NCBI GenBank assembly: GCA_010672965.1
Contig: JAAHFN010000004.1
Span: 170,199-234,198, forward strand
Source: Oscillatoria sp. SIO1A7
GTDB lineage: Bacteria; Cyanobacteriota; Cyanobacteriia; Cyanobacteriales; Laspinemataceae
Length of the DNA stretch: 64,000 nucleotides
Reading direction: 5' to 3'
The translations under genes were made by a program, and so were the position numbers. Below the pieces are notes generated by a model, which was not told the DNA's origin, did no database searches, and saw only the letters and a list, made by a program, of their open reading frames with translations. Shown here piece after piece: positions 37,010 through 44,931 of this stretch. Numbering within the stretch: position 1 is the stretch's first letter; every line of letters starts with the position of its first letter.

Positions 37010-39496
37010 CTAGGAAAAACTCCGCTTGCGCCATTTGTTTACTACGGTTTCTCCAATCGTAGCCAGCGATCGCAGTCGTTCTATCTCCTGCTGTAGCTCG
37101 GTAATGCGTCGAGTTTGTTCTCGCTCGCGGTTTACCAAAGCTTCTTCTCTTCCCTCCTGGTATTTCTGCAACGCCCGAGACATCTCTCGTTCGTGCTGTT
37201 CTTTTGAAGTTGCCAAGTTTTGCTGTAGATCGGCAATGCTATAGTCTTTTTGCTCTACTTTTCGTTGCAAAGCATTATATTGCTCCGAAGATACCTTCGT
37301 CGCAATCTCGGCCTCTAGATTTTCTAGCTTTTGCCGATCGCCAGATAGTTTCTCCTCTAACTCGCTAATGCGATCGCCCTGCTCCTTAGATTGTTCGCGT
37401 TCGCTAGAAAGCTGTTTTTCTAACTCGCTAATGCGATCGCCTTGTCCCTGAGATTCTTTTTGCAGAGCTTCGTATTGCTCTAAGGGCACTTTGCCCGCAC
37501 TCTCCGCTTGCAACTTTTCTAAAATTAGCTGTTCCGCATAGAGCTTTTGTTCTAATTCAACAATGCGATCGGCCTTTTGCTGGGATTCTTGCTGCTCGGT
37601 ATATAGCTGTTGTTCCAAGGGAGCAATACGCGAGCTGAGTTCTTGGGTCTCTTGTTGCAGAGCTTCGTATTGCTGTAGCGGCACCTTCGAGGCACTCTCG
37701 GCTTTTACGCTTTCTAAGTTTTGACGCTCCGCAGATAGCTCTTGCTCTAATTCAGAAGCACGATTTGCCTGTTGCTGAGATTGTTGTCTTTCGGCAGACA
37801 ACTGCTTGTCTAACTCATAAATGCGCGAGCTAAATCCCTGGGATTCTTGTTGCAAAGCCTCGTACTGCTCTAGGGACACCTTTGCCGCACTCTCGGCTCT
37901 TACACTTTCTAAGCGTTGACGCTCTGCAGATAGCTCTTGCTCTAATTCGGAAATGCTTCCGCTAAGTTTTTGGGTTTCTTGTTGCAGGGCTTCGTATTGC
38001 TGTAAGGAGACTTTTGCTGCACTCTCGGCTCTCGCCTGCTCTAGCTCTTGCTGTAACTCCGAAATGCGATCGCCTTGTTGCTTAGCTTGCTCTTGCAGAG
38101 TTTCGTATTCTTCTGAAGATACCGTCCCCGCACTCTGAGCTTCTAACTCTTCGAGCCTTTGCCGTTCCGAAGCTAGTTGCTCTTCTAACTCCGAAATGCG
38201 ATCGCCTTGTTGCTTAGCTTGCTCTTGCAGAGCTTCATATTCCTCTGAAGATACCTTCGCCGCACTCTCGGCCTCTAGTTCTTCTAAGCGTTGCCGTTCC
38301 GAAGCCAGTTGCTCTTCTAACTCCGAAATGCGAGTTCCCTTCGAGCGATCTTGCTCTTGCAGAGCTTCATATTCCTCTGAAGATACCTTCGCCGCACTCT
38401 CGGCCTCTAGTTCTTCTAAGCGTTGCCGTTCCGAAGCCAGTTGCTCTTCTAACTCCGAAATGCGATCGCTTTGTTGCTTAGCTTGCTCTTGCAGAGCTTC
38501 ATATTCCTCTGAAGATACCTTCGCCGCACTCTCGGCCTCTAGTCCTTCTAAGCGTTGCCGTTCCGAAGCCAGTTGCTCTTCTAATTCCGAAATGCGATCG
38601 CTTTGTTGCTTAGCTTGCTCTTGCAGAGCTTCATATTCCTCTGAAGATACCTTCGCCGCACTCTCGGCCTCTAGTCCTTCTAAGCGTTGCCGTTCCGAAG
38701 CCAGTTGCTCTTCTAATTCCGAAATGCGATCGCTTTGTTGCTTAGCTTGCTCTTGCAGAGCTTCATATTCCTCTGAAGATACCTTCGCCGCACTCTCGGC
38801 CTCTAGTCCTTCTAAGCGTTGCCGTTCCGAAGCCAGTTGCTCTTCTAATTCCGAAATGCGATCGCCTTGTTGCTTAGCTTGCTCTTGCAGAGTTTCATAT
38901 TCGTCTGAAGATACCGTTCCCGCACTCTCGGCCTCTAGTCCTTCTAAGCGTTGCCGTTCCGAAGCCAGTTGCTCTTCTAATTCCGAAATGCGAGCCCCTT
39001 GTTGCTTAGCTTGCTCTTGCAGAGTTTCATATTCCTCTGAAGATACCGTTCCCGCACTCTCGGCCTCTAGTCCTTCTAAGCGTTCCTGCTTTGCTGAAAG
39101 CTGTTCCTCTAATTGAGCAATTTTCTTAGCCATCTCCTCAGATGCCTGGGGAGTTTCATCCTTTTGTGGCTGCTCCTCCTTAGAGCTGCCTTGTTCTGAA
39201 GCAGCATCGTGAGGTTCAACTGTGGCACTAACCACATAAATCTTGGACTGCTTGTCTTGGGGTCCGCTTGGAGCAACCGTAGTCTCTGGCGCAGTCTCCA
39301 AAGCGATATCCATCTGGGCTCCATTGCTATAGATGGCAATTTGGCCTCTGGCAATTCGCTCGAACAGCTCGGAGCGCGATATCCCAGCTTTTTGAACGAT
39401 CGCGCTCAAACCCTGAACTGCTGTTGGGGATATAGATGCCCCTATTTTTACTTTTGCTTGCGACTGTTTGATAGAATCGCGCTTTTTTTTTGACAT
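37010..39496 (-). CDS. Long coiled-coil protein with RHH-like head and NKW tail
   Basis: About 828 residues. Residues 15-60 (KVKIGASISPTAVQGLSAIV, AGISRSELFERIARGQ) resemble the ribbon-helix-helix-like head common in cyanobacterial DNA-binding proteins. From about residue 120 it is coiled coil. About seven near-identical 44-residue units (EEYEALQEQ, ISELEEQLASERQRLE) are followed by diverged ones. It ends with LRSLATIGETVVNKWRKRSF, the same tail as the rod linker at 40334-41434. It is the last gene of the leftward cpe set. A second ATG at 39598 would add 34 residues and shows the same upstream bases. The role is unknown. Confidence 0.85.
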   Translation of the reverse strand: MSKKKRDSIKQSQAKVKIGASISPTAVQGLSAIVQKAGISRSELFERIARGQIAIYSNGAQMDIALETAPETTVAPSGPQDKQSKIYVVSATVEPHDAASEQGSSKEEQPQKDETPQASEEMAKKIAQLEEQLSAKQERLEGLEAESAGTVSSEEYETLQEQAKQQGARISELEEQLASERQRLEGLEAESAGTVSSDEYETLQEQAKQQGDRISELEEQLASERQRLEGLEAESAAKVSSEEYEALQEQAKQQSDRISELEEQLASERQRLEGLEAESAAKVSSEEYEALQEQAKQQSDRISELEEQLASERQRLEGLEAESAAKVSSEEYEALQEQAKQQSDRISELEEQLASERQRLEELEAESAAKVSSEEYEALQEQDRSKGTRISELEEQLASERQRLEELEAESAAKVSSEEYEALQEQAKQQGDRISELEEQLASERQRLEELEAQSAGTVSSEEYETLQEQAKQQGDRISELQQELEQARAESAAKVSLQQYEALQQETQKLSGSISELEQELSAERQRLESVRAESAAKVSLEQYEALQQESQGFSSRIYELDKQLSAERQQSQQQANRASELEQELSAERQNLESVKAESASKVPLQQYEALQQETQELSSRIAPLEQQLYTEQQESQQKADRIVELEQKLYAEQLILEKLQAESAGKVPLEQYEALQKESQGQGDRISELEKQLSSEREQSKEQGDRISELEEKLSGDRQKLENLEAEIATKVSSEQYNALQRKVEQKDYSIADLQQNLATSKEQHEREMSRALQKYQEGREEALVNREREQTRRITELQQEIERLRSLATIGETVVNKWRKRSFS
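38100..39110 (-). repeat. 132-base tandem repeats inside coiled-coil gene
   Basis: About seven units of 132 bases encode near-identical 44-residue blocks, with many stretches of more than 100 identical bases between neighbours. One unit carries a variant with DRSKGTR in place of AKQQSDR. Such identity implies recent amplification or ongoing homogenisation, and copy number may vary between strains or be misassembled. Confidence 0.9.
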
Positions 39497-39612
39497 TGGC
39501 ACAAGCCTTTGGCAGCCTACTATAGTTTTCTTGCGAAACCCCCCAGCCGTGGAACCCGCTGCGACCCGAACGGTTTTTTGACATTGTTTTTTTGACATTG
39601 GCACAAGCCTTT
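39485..39612. repeat. Duplicated start region of coiled-coil gene
   Basis: The sequence around the start codon (TTTTTTGACATTGGCACAAG as read on the given strand) is present at 39486-39508 and 39588-39610, 102 bases apart. Both copies contain an in-frame ATG followed by TCAAAAAA. Neither has a clear Shine-Dalgarno, so the true start could be either. Confidence 0.75.
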
Positions 39613-39668
39613 GACCAAATGTCAGCACCAAAGATATTTGCCCCGCTCCCGATCGCCTTGGGAGTCTT

Positions 39669-40099
39669 TCAGGCTCCGCTGAATGCTGGAATCATATCAT
39701 TTAAATGGGCAATTGTATAATCCTCGCTCTTGGCCTTGCTGGTTCCTGGAGTTTTGGCTTGAGAACCGAGAGCCAACAATTTTTTCACGTCAGTCACGCC
39801 ACCATAAGAAGAAATGCTCAATGGCAAAACCACAGCAGATGGCTTGTTGGCAATTAGAGCCTGCTGTAGGCGAGAGCCGTTTCCCGGAAAATTGGCGCGA
39901 TCGCCCCCTGGATGCACCGCGCCAGACTTGAATGCTATGGGGCATTGCCCAACACCTGTCGATATGCAGCTCTAATGACAGTTTCCACCTCAACTTCCGA
40001 GGCTCCCGGCCAGAGTCTAATTGGCTGGTTACCTTCCAATGCGCTGACGCCTAATTCCGATGCTTTGCCAATCTTAGACTCAATTCTACTATCGAACAT
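39669..40099 (-). pseudogene. Rod-linker pseudogene lacking the linker domain
   Basis: From ATG 40099 the frame reads MFDSRIESKIG, then RLWPGASEVEVETVIRAAYR and QVLGNA, clearly a rod-linker N-terminus. It stops at a TAG two codons later (39938-39940 region). Homology then resumes in FPGNGSRLQQALIANKPSAV and SSYGGVTDVKKLL, matching residues 190-226 of the intact linker at 40334-41434. About 390 bases of Pfam00427 domain are missing. The last part (39669-39700) does not continue the homology. This is a decayed paralogue in the same operon. Confidence 0.88.
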
Positions 40100-40333
40100 C
40101 TAAATTTTAGAATCTCAAACTTATTTGTAGTAAATATACGATCGTTACTACATTATTAGATAACCTTAGAGGGTTAATTTTAAGGTTTCAATTTTAATTT
40201 CAGCTTATAATCTTTGCAAACTATTTACCTTATCCTTCAAGATTCAAGACTCAAGACTATAAAGCTAATAACTCAAAACTCAAAACTCAAAACTCAAAAC
40301 TCTAAGGCTAAACTCAAAACTCAAATTTACCTC
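40100..40333. repeat. Gap with CAAAACT repeats
   Basis: A/T-rich sequence with TTAGATAACC (40158) and a CTCAAAA heptamer run at 40267-40325 separates the intact linker from the pseudogene. No gene or terminator is seen. Confidence 0.6.
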
Positions 40334-41434
40334 CTAGCCAGAAAAGCTACGGCGGCGCCATTTGTTCAACCGCGCTTCTCCAATGGTGGCTAGAGATTGC
40401 AACTGAGCCCGCTGCTTTTTCAAGATAGCGATCGCCTGGGATTGCGCCTCCGAGCGACTCTGCAAAGACTCATAGCTTTCTGACTCTGAAGGAGCTTTTA
40501 GAAGTTCTGGATCTGGCAATGGAGAACTCTCTGAGTTGCCATTAGCAACAGGAGAGCCATAGGCAATCCATTTATTTGATTGTGTTTCTCCAATTGCTGC
40601 CACTCTTCGCAAATCGGCCAGCCCTTCCTGTATTTGCCCTATTTGCTTGGCCATCTCCTCGCACTTAACAAGCAAAGCTTGATAAGCTTCCAAACTCACC
40701 TTATCGACTTCAGTAGCCTTTGGATCTTGGAATTTTGGCCTCAGTACGTCAGCGATCAATTTCTTCACATCAGTCAAGCCACCATAAGAAGAAACGCTCG
40801 ATGGTGTAATCACGGCAGATGGCTTACTCTCAATCAGAGCTTTATTCAAGATAGACGGGTTGCCCGGACTATTAGTTTTGTCGCTACTCGACGGACCGCG
40901 CAAAAGTTTATATATATAGGTAAACCCTACCATCTTCTTGCCAGATTGGGTCTTGTAGCCCCGATAAAAAGGCACCGTATCTTCCCCATAAGCCTCTTGA
41001 TACTCGTCGCTGTCAATGTAGGAATCAATCTCCGCCTGAAATCCTCCTACATCTAGTAAGTGACTGTGAGCCACCATTTCTTCGTAGCTCTCTGGAGCCC
41101 GACCCAAGAGATGTTTGAAATTTAGCTCAATGGCTCGGTAGCGAGAATTATCATCAAAGAAACGACTTTGGTACAGGGGCGACTGAGCCACCTCCCGCAC
41201 GAAATCGCGGACGCTAATTTCGCCAGATTTTAGATGCGATTCGGCAATAGTCAACCGCTCGGAATCCATCACATAAGCATTGCCCAACACTTGTCGGTAG
41301 GCCGCTCTTATGACGACTTCTACTTCCGACTCAGAAGCTCCCGGCCATAGCTCAACTGGTTCTGTCTCTTCAAACAAGCTCGTACCCAAGCGATCGGCAT
41401 TGCCAACTTTACGAGCAATAAAAGTATTCACCAT
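40334..41434 (-). CDS. Phycobilisome rod linker with novel C-terminal module
   Basis: 366 residues. Residues 25-180 are a Pfam00427 rod-linker domain closest to CpeC ([53 protein letters not shown], ends quoted as separate motifs). The CpcD domain that ends CpeC, CpeD and CpeE is absent. After a spacer there are two copies of a module, residues 249-290 and 319-366. Each is Y, 30 residues of coil, then A-x-I-G-E-x-x-x-N-K-W. The second ends WRRRSF. AGGAGA precedes the ATG. It lies 21 bases after cpeR. It probably holds a phycoerythrin hexamer and presents a new binding end. Confidence 0.9.
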   Translation of the reverse strand: MVNTFIARKVGNADRLGTSLFEETEPVELWPGASESEVEVVIRAAYRQVLGNAYVMDSERLTIAESHLKSGEISVRDFVREVAQSPLYQSRFFDDNSRYRAIELNFKHLLGRAPESYEEMVAHSHLLDVGGFQAEIDSYIDSDEYQEAYGEDTVPFYRGYKTQSGKKMVGFTYIYKLLRGPSSSDKTNSPGNPSILNKALIESKPSAVITPSSVSSYGGLTDVKKLIADVLRPKFQDPKATEVDKVSLEAYQALLVKCEEMAKQIGQIQEGLADLRRVAAIGETQSNKWIAYGSPVANGNSESSPLPDPELLKAPSESESYESLQSRSEAQSQAIAILKKQRAQLQSLATIGEARLNKWRRRSFSG

Positions 41435-41455
41435 TTTCTCTCTCCTAATTTAATT

Positions 41456-41761
41456 TTATCCTCTTTCGTCAAATCGCGTATAAAAACCGCCGTAGTTAAA
41501 CCAATATTCTTTTAGATTGTGATGCGGCGTATGCAAGCTCGCCTTTGCTTGATATAGTATCACTTTTCTGTGCTTGCCAATCCAAATTTTTTTGATTGGT
41601 TTAACGCATACTAGCGTACCTCCTAAGCTCTGTACGCATTCCTCAAATCTTTCTACTGTAGAATATTCTACTGTTTCAAATATAAAAAAGTTACCTTTAC
41701 AGATCAGATGCCGGCTGCGTATCCAGGTCTGCATTTTTTTTTCCGCTTGTGGTGGTAACAT
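41456..41761 (-). CDS. cpeR: CpeR activator of phycoerythrin genes
   Basis: This 101-residue protein matches CpeR: MLPPQAEKKMQTWIRSRHLI, GNFFIFETVEY, VQSLGGTLV, and the conserved YQAKASLHTPHHNLKEYW tail (ends quoted). It sits at the end of cpeC-D-E-S-T-R, the order known from Fremyella. CpeR is needed for cpeBA expression in green light there. No helix-turn-helix is visible, so the mechanism is unclear. It is short for the family (often 100-135 residues). Confidence 0.9.
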   Translation of the reverse strand: MLPPQAEKKMQTWIRSRHLICKGNFFIFETVEYSTVERFEECVQSLGGTLVCVKPIKKIWIGKHRKVILYQAKASLHTPHHNLKEYWFNYGGFYTRFDERG

Positions 41762-41845
41762 TTTCCCGATCGCAATCTGCGCAATTATTCTTGTTTCCCC
41801 GACGGTATTTATTATTCGCTACTCAATATATTTATTATTCGCGAC

Positions 41846-42466
41846 TCAAAATGGCAGCTCGCCAGCAAAACTTTCGCATTTCTCAAAATGCAATTTACCA
41901 TTAGCAGAGCCCCAAACCCGTTCGCCGCTCTTGACACCTATACCTGAATCTCGACTCGTCCAAGTATTTTCCGTCAAGTCCACCTCGCTGACCAGATAAG
42001 TCTGGCAACCGTTGCGAGGAATCAAGCATTTATTACCTGGTTCTACATTACCCACAAACTTATTGCCATCGCGTTTGAATATCATCGAGCAGCCATATCG
42101 GCGGTCTTTTATACAGTCGCGGTTTATTGCCTGAAGTATATCTATTTCCCGCCCTGCACCAGCATGTAGCAAACCATCTTTTAGCCCGTAATTCTCGATA
42201 TAAATTGCGTCGTCTAGATCCACAAGCCTATGGACGCCCTGACGGTATGGGTTCCACAAGTCATAGTCATAGACTTGCTCGGAATAGAGCCAGATATCCC
42301 CTGCAAAATCTTGCCCTGGTAACGGGCGAAAAAAGATGCGGATATGGGCATAATCTTTCGGACGTTCAAAAGCCTGCTTTTGGTTGCTGAAATGAGCTGC
42401 CATCCAGCGAGCCAGAGTCTGGAGGTCTTGGGAGCAGGTGCTTTGCTGTAGGGCGGAGCGGGTCAT
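41846..42466 (-). CDS. cpeT: CpeT bilin lyase
   Basis: The protein of about 206 residues is T-type lyase by DLQTLARWMAAHFSNQKQAF (ends quoted), HIRIFFRPLP, YSEQVYDYDLWNPYRQ, the YGCSMIF strand and the C-terminal DSGIGVKSGERVWGSANG. T-type lyases attach bilin to beta-Cys at the 153/165 position of phycobiliprotein beta subunits. The ATG at 42466 is preferred; an upstream TTG overlaps the cpeS stop. It lies 11 bases after cpeS, so translation is probably coupled. Confidence 0.92.
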   Translation of the reverse strand: MTRSALQQSTCSQDLQTLARWMAAHFSNQKQAFERPKDYAHIRIFFRPLPGQDFAGDIWLYSEQVYDYDLWNPYRQGVHRLVDLDDAIYIENYGLKDGLLHAGAGREIDILQAINRDCIKDRRYGCSMIFKRDGNKFVGNVEPGNKCLIPRNGCQTYLVSEVDLTENTWTSRDSGIGVKSGERVWGSANGKLHFEKCESFAGELPF

Positions 42467-42477
42467 TTTTCTCAAAT

Positions 42478-43050
42478 TCAAGATGGCACGACTTTTGATT
42501 CAGGGGCTTCCTTGGCAGAACTCTTGTCGGACAAGGAGCGAATTTCTGAGGAAAAAGAAGCCGTAAGCACCCCAGTTCCCTCGCTAGTTTTTATGGAAGA
42601 GACTCGAAACCGCAGATTTGGGGTAGCAAACCAGATTCGCTCTTCTGCTGCGGCGCGATCGTATTTTGTATCCAGGATAAACGTCCCCTCATCTGTTATG
42701 CGATATTCAGCAATTGCTGCCATTGTTTCGGCGTATCCTTTCTCTCTGAGCAACTTACCTCGGTTGGGGCGGTCTGGATCGGGAATGGGAACCAAGATTG
42801 TACTCCCAGAGAGGGTTTCGTCGTCCCAGTCCGATTCTCCTTCCCAGCTCATGCGAAAGGGGGATATTGCTTTAGCTGAATCGATGCTATAAGACTGGCA
42901 CAGTTGAATGACCTTTGGATCTTCAATGTCCAGGGCAACAATATCAATGGTTGAGCGAACCTCTTCAAAGTGAGAGAAGGCCAGGTTATGGCCGCTGCGC
43001 TGCGATCGCCACCTTCCAATGGACTGCTGGACAAATTGAGCAATGTTCAT
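42478..43050 (-). CDS. cpeS: CpeS bilin lyase
   Basis: The protein of about 190 residues is a member of the S-type lyase family: FVQQSIGRWRSQRSGHNLAF near the start, WEGESDWDDETLSGSTILVP, LLREKGYAETMAAIAEY and EERIWFATPNLRFRVSS. CpeS attaches phycoerythrobilin to Cys82 of beta-phycoerythrin. Its place between cpeE and cpeT supports the name. The ATG at 43050 (MNIAQF) matches family starts; the longer TTG version does not. A serine-rich tail of about 15 residues is extra. Confidence 0.9.
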   Translation of the reverse strand: MNIAQFVQQSIGRWRSQRSGHNLAFSHFEEVRSTIDIVALDIEDPKVIQLCQSYSIDSAKAISPFRMSWEGESDWDDETLSGSTILVPIPDPDRPNRGKLLREKGYAETMAAIAEYRITDEGTFILDTKYDRAAAEERIWFATPNLRFRVSSIKTSEGTGVLTASFSSEIRSLSDKSSAKEAPESKVVPS

Positions 43051-43243
43051 ATCAAACTGCGAACTACAGGTCAAACGGCAATCCTACCAGGAAAATCGAG
43101 CGATCGCCATCTCTGTTTGCCCTTAAAGCCATAGCCAAAGAGCGCGCGTTTTTTCCTCCAAGTGCGGTTTTAGGGAATAGGCGATCGGTTCAATTCCCTG
43201 AATTGCCGATCGCCTATTCCCTACGACCGAACTAGCTTTTTAG

Positions 43244-43510
43244 CTACTGGCCTTCTTCCGGACTCGGCGGCTGGCCTTCTTCCGGACTCGGCGGTGGCGG
43301 TGGGGGCGTAACTATCGTCACCCCAGCCACTTTACCGCCCAAGCGGTTAATATTTTGCATCGCCTGGGACATACGATTGAAAGGAACTTTAACCGCATAG
43401 TTGCTTGTGCGGCTCGTTTCTTGACGGCACAAAGCCGTCACCTCAATCGTAACAGTGCGGTTATCGTAGTCGCTTAAACCCGCAATACCAATTGTGGTCA
43501 TACCTGACAT
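43244..43510 (-). CDS. Small CpcD-like rod-capping linker
   Basis: This 88-residue protein is a single CpcD domain (TVTIEVTAL, SNYAVKVPFNRMSQAMQNI, LGGKVAGVT) plus a proline tail with PPPPPP and two PPSPEEGQ units encoded by a 24-base tandem repeat. CpcD proteins cap rod ends and limit their length. Here it lies inside the cpe linker operon, so it probably caps phycoerythrin rods. GAGGTG precedes the ATG. The domain is very close to the N-terminus of the cpeZ fusion. Confidence 0.88.
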   Translation of the reverse strand: MSGMTTIGIAGLSDYDNRTVTIEVTALCRQETSRTSNYAVKVPFNRMSQAMQNINRLGGKVAGVTIVTPPPPPPSPEEGQPPSPEEGQ

Positions 43511-43605
43511 AAAACAGCACCTCGCATTAACGGACTAACTATTACAAATTACTGGGTAATGGGATCGCATATCTATATATGACCCATTACCCGCGATCGA
43601 AGCAA

Positions 43606-44367
43606 TTAGGCAACCTCGGTAATGCTGACGATTTCGCCGCCGCTCTTGTGGATATTTTGGATTTTGGCAGACATCTGGCTGTAGCTCACTTCATAAGTAG
43701 TGTTGCTCCGCTTGACGACTGGTCCTACCCCTGGCTTGGCCACGGCAATCCGAAAGCGTTTGCCAGTGTTGTCGTAGGAGCCGCTACCCGCAGGAGGCTC
43801 GCTAATTTTGGTAGGCAGATTAGCACCGATGGAGGTAATTAGCTTGGCTGCATTGCCGCTATCATTGCTAGCTGCTCCACCTAGCAGGGCAAACATCCGA
43901 TTAAAACCATCATTTTTAATCCCAGTTTGGCTGCTGGTGCTGCGAGGGTAGGGAACAATATTCTCGCCAAAGTTTTGTACGTACTCGTCGCTGTCTATAT
44001 AAGAATCGATTTCAGCTTCAAACCCTTGTTCGTTATAAACCCCAACATGTTCCGCGATTTCCGACTGGTCTTGGGGAGCCCGTCCCAACAGGTGCTTGTA
44101 GTTCAGCTCTACGAATCGGTACGGGGAAGAAGACTCAAAAAACAGAGATTGATACAACTCTGATTTAGCCACTATATTTACGAATTGGCGCACAGATATA
44201 TCGCCATTGCGCAACAGCGACTCTGCGCTAGCTAGATTCTGTCCTTCTAAAATATGTTGGTTCCCCAGCACCTGCTTATACACAGCCCGAATCACGGTCT
44301 GCAAATCCTCTTCGCTTGCATTTGGTCGCAGTTCCACTGGTTCGGAATCAATCGCCCATAAAGACAT
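43606..44367 (-). CDS. cpeE: Phycoerythrin rod linker CpeE
   Basis: 253 residues: Pfam00427 domain (about 10-150; [36 protein letters not shown], ends quoted) plus a C-terminal CpcD domain (about 195-253; [31 protein letters not shown]). [14 protein letters not shown] resembles CpeE starts. It joins phycoerythrin hexamers in the rod. AGGAG lies before the ATG. CpeD and CpeE are told apart by N-terminus and order; a swap is possible. Confidence 0.88.
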   Translation of the reverse strand: MSLWAIDSEPVELRPNASEEDLQTVIRAVYKQVLGNQHILEGQNLASAESLLRNGDISVRQFVNIVAKSELYQSLFFESSSPYRFVELNYKHLLGRAPQDQSEIAEHVGVYNEQGFEAEIDSYIDSDEYVQNFGENIVPYPRSTSSQTGIKNDGFNRMFALLGGAASNDSGNAAKLITSIGANLPTKISEPPAGSGSYDNTGKRFRIAVAKPGVGPVVKRSNTTYEVSYSQMSAKIQNIHKSGGEIVSITEVA

Positions 44368-44931
44368 CTTTGCTTCTCCTATTTATTATTTGTCGTATTT
44401 TCTTCGAGTATTAACCTGGGCTTTTCTGGACTAAGCCTGATTCTGCCCGGGCGCAGTCGATTGGCTTCTATTCATTACATAGCTCAACGGGCAAGCTTCG
44501 CCGAATATTAAAGGAAAATCACTTAGTATTCTTGAGTAAAAATCTGTCAATCAATGCCAAAAATTGACATTTTCTACAATAGCAGACCCCAAAAGCTATC
44601 TCGCCCAAAAGCTATCTCGAAATTAACTCAACTAACCTCAACTAACCTACCAAATCTTAGGTTGAAAAAAAACGATCGTTTCTTTTCATGCTAGCCCGGA
44701 CTTATGCAGGAGACTCTGCCTCCAGGCAGAGTCTTTTTTTACTTTTTTTTACGCGATCGGGCTTGGCTTAATAACGATCTATCTGCAACAACCTATATTC
44801 CGATTTGATATTAAGTTGCTTGCCCATCCAGCAAAACAATATCCAGTCAATGCCGGTTTTCCCTATCCGCCCTCAGTAATTTTGGGGGAATTTGGGGGCA
44901 TTGCCAGGATAATTTATTGCCAGTCAGTTTC
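44368..44931 (-). promoter_or_regulatory. cpeD-cpeE spacer with promoter and hairpin
   Basis: This 564-base gap is unusually long for the operon. Read leftwards, TTGACA (44550-44545) and TACTAA (44528-44523) with a 16-base spacer form a plausible promoter about 150 bases before cpeE. An 11-bp hairpin (AGACTCTGCCT at 44711-44721 with 44724-44734) is followed by T runs on the given strand only. It is therefore a rightward terminator or, for the operon, a processing or pausing element. AAAAGCTATCTCG is tandemly repeated at about 44590. A family B right end (CCGATTTGATATT) lies near 44800. Confidence 0.6.

Noticed and set aside
38196..39116. Cys/Ser-rich rightward open frame opposite the coiled-coil gene
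   Set aside because: Complement of 132-base repeats. No start signal or homology; the leftward frame shares its tail with a real linker.
44711..44734. Operon terminator between cpeD and cpeE
   Set aside because: The hairpin's T run is on the rightward strand. Read in operon direction it is followed by CCTGCATAAG, so it is not a standard terminator for these genes.
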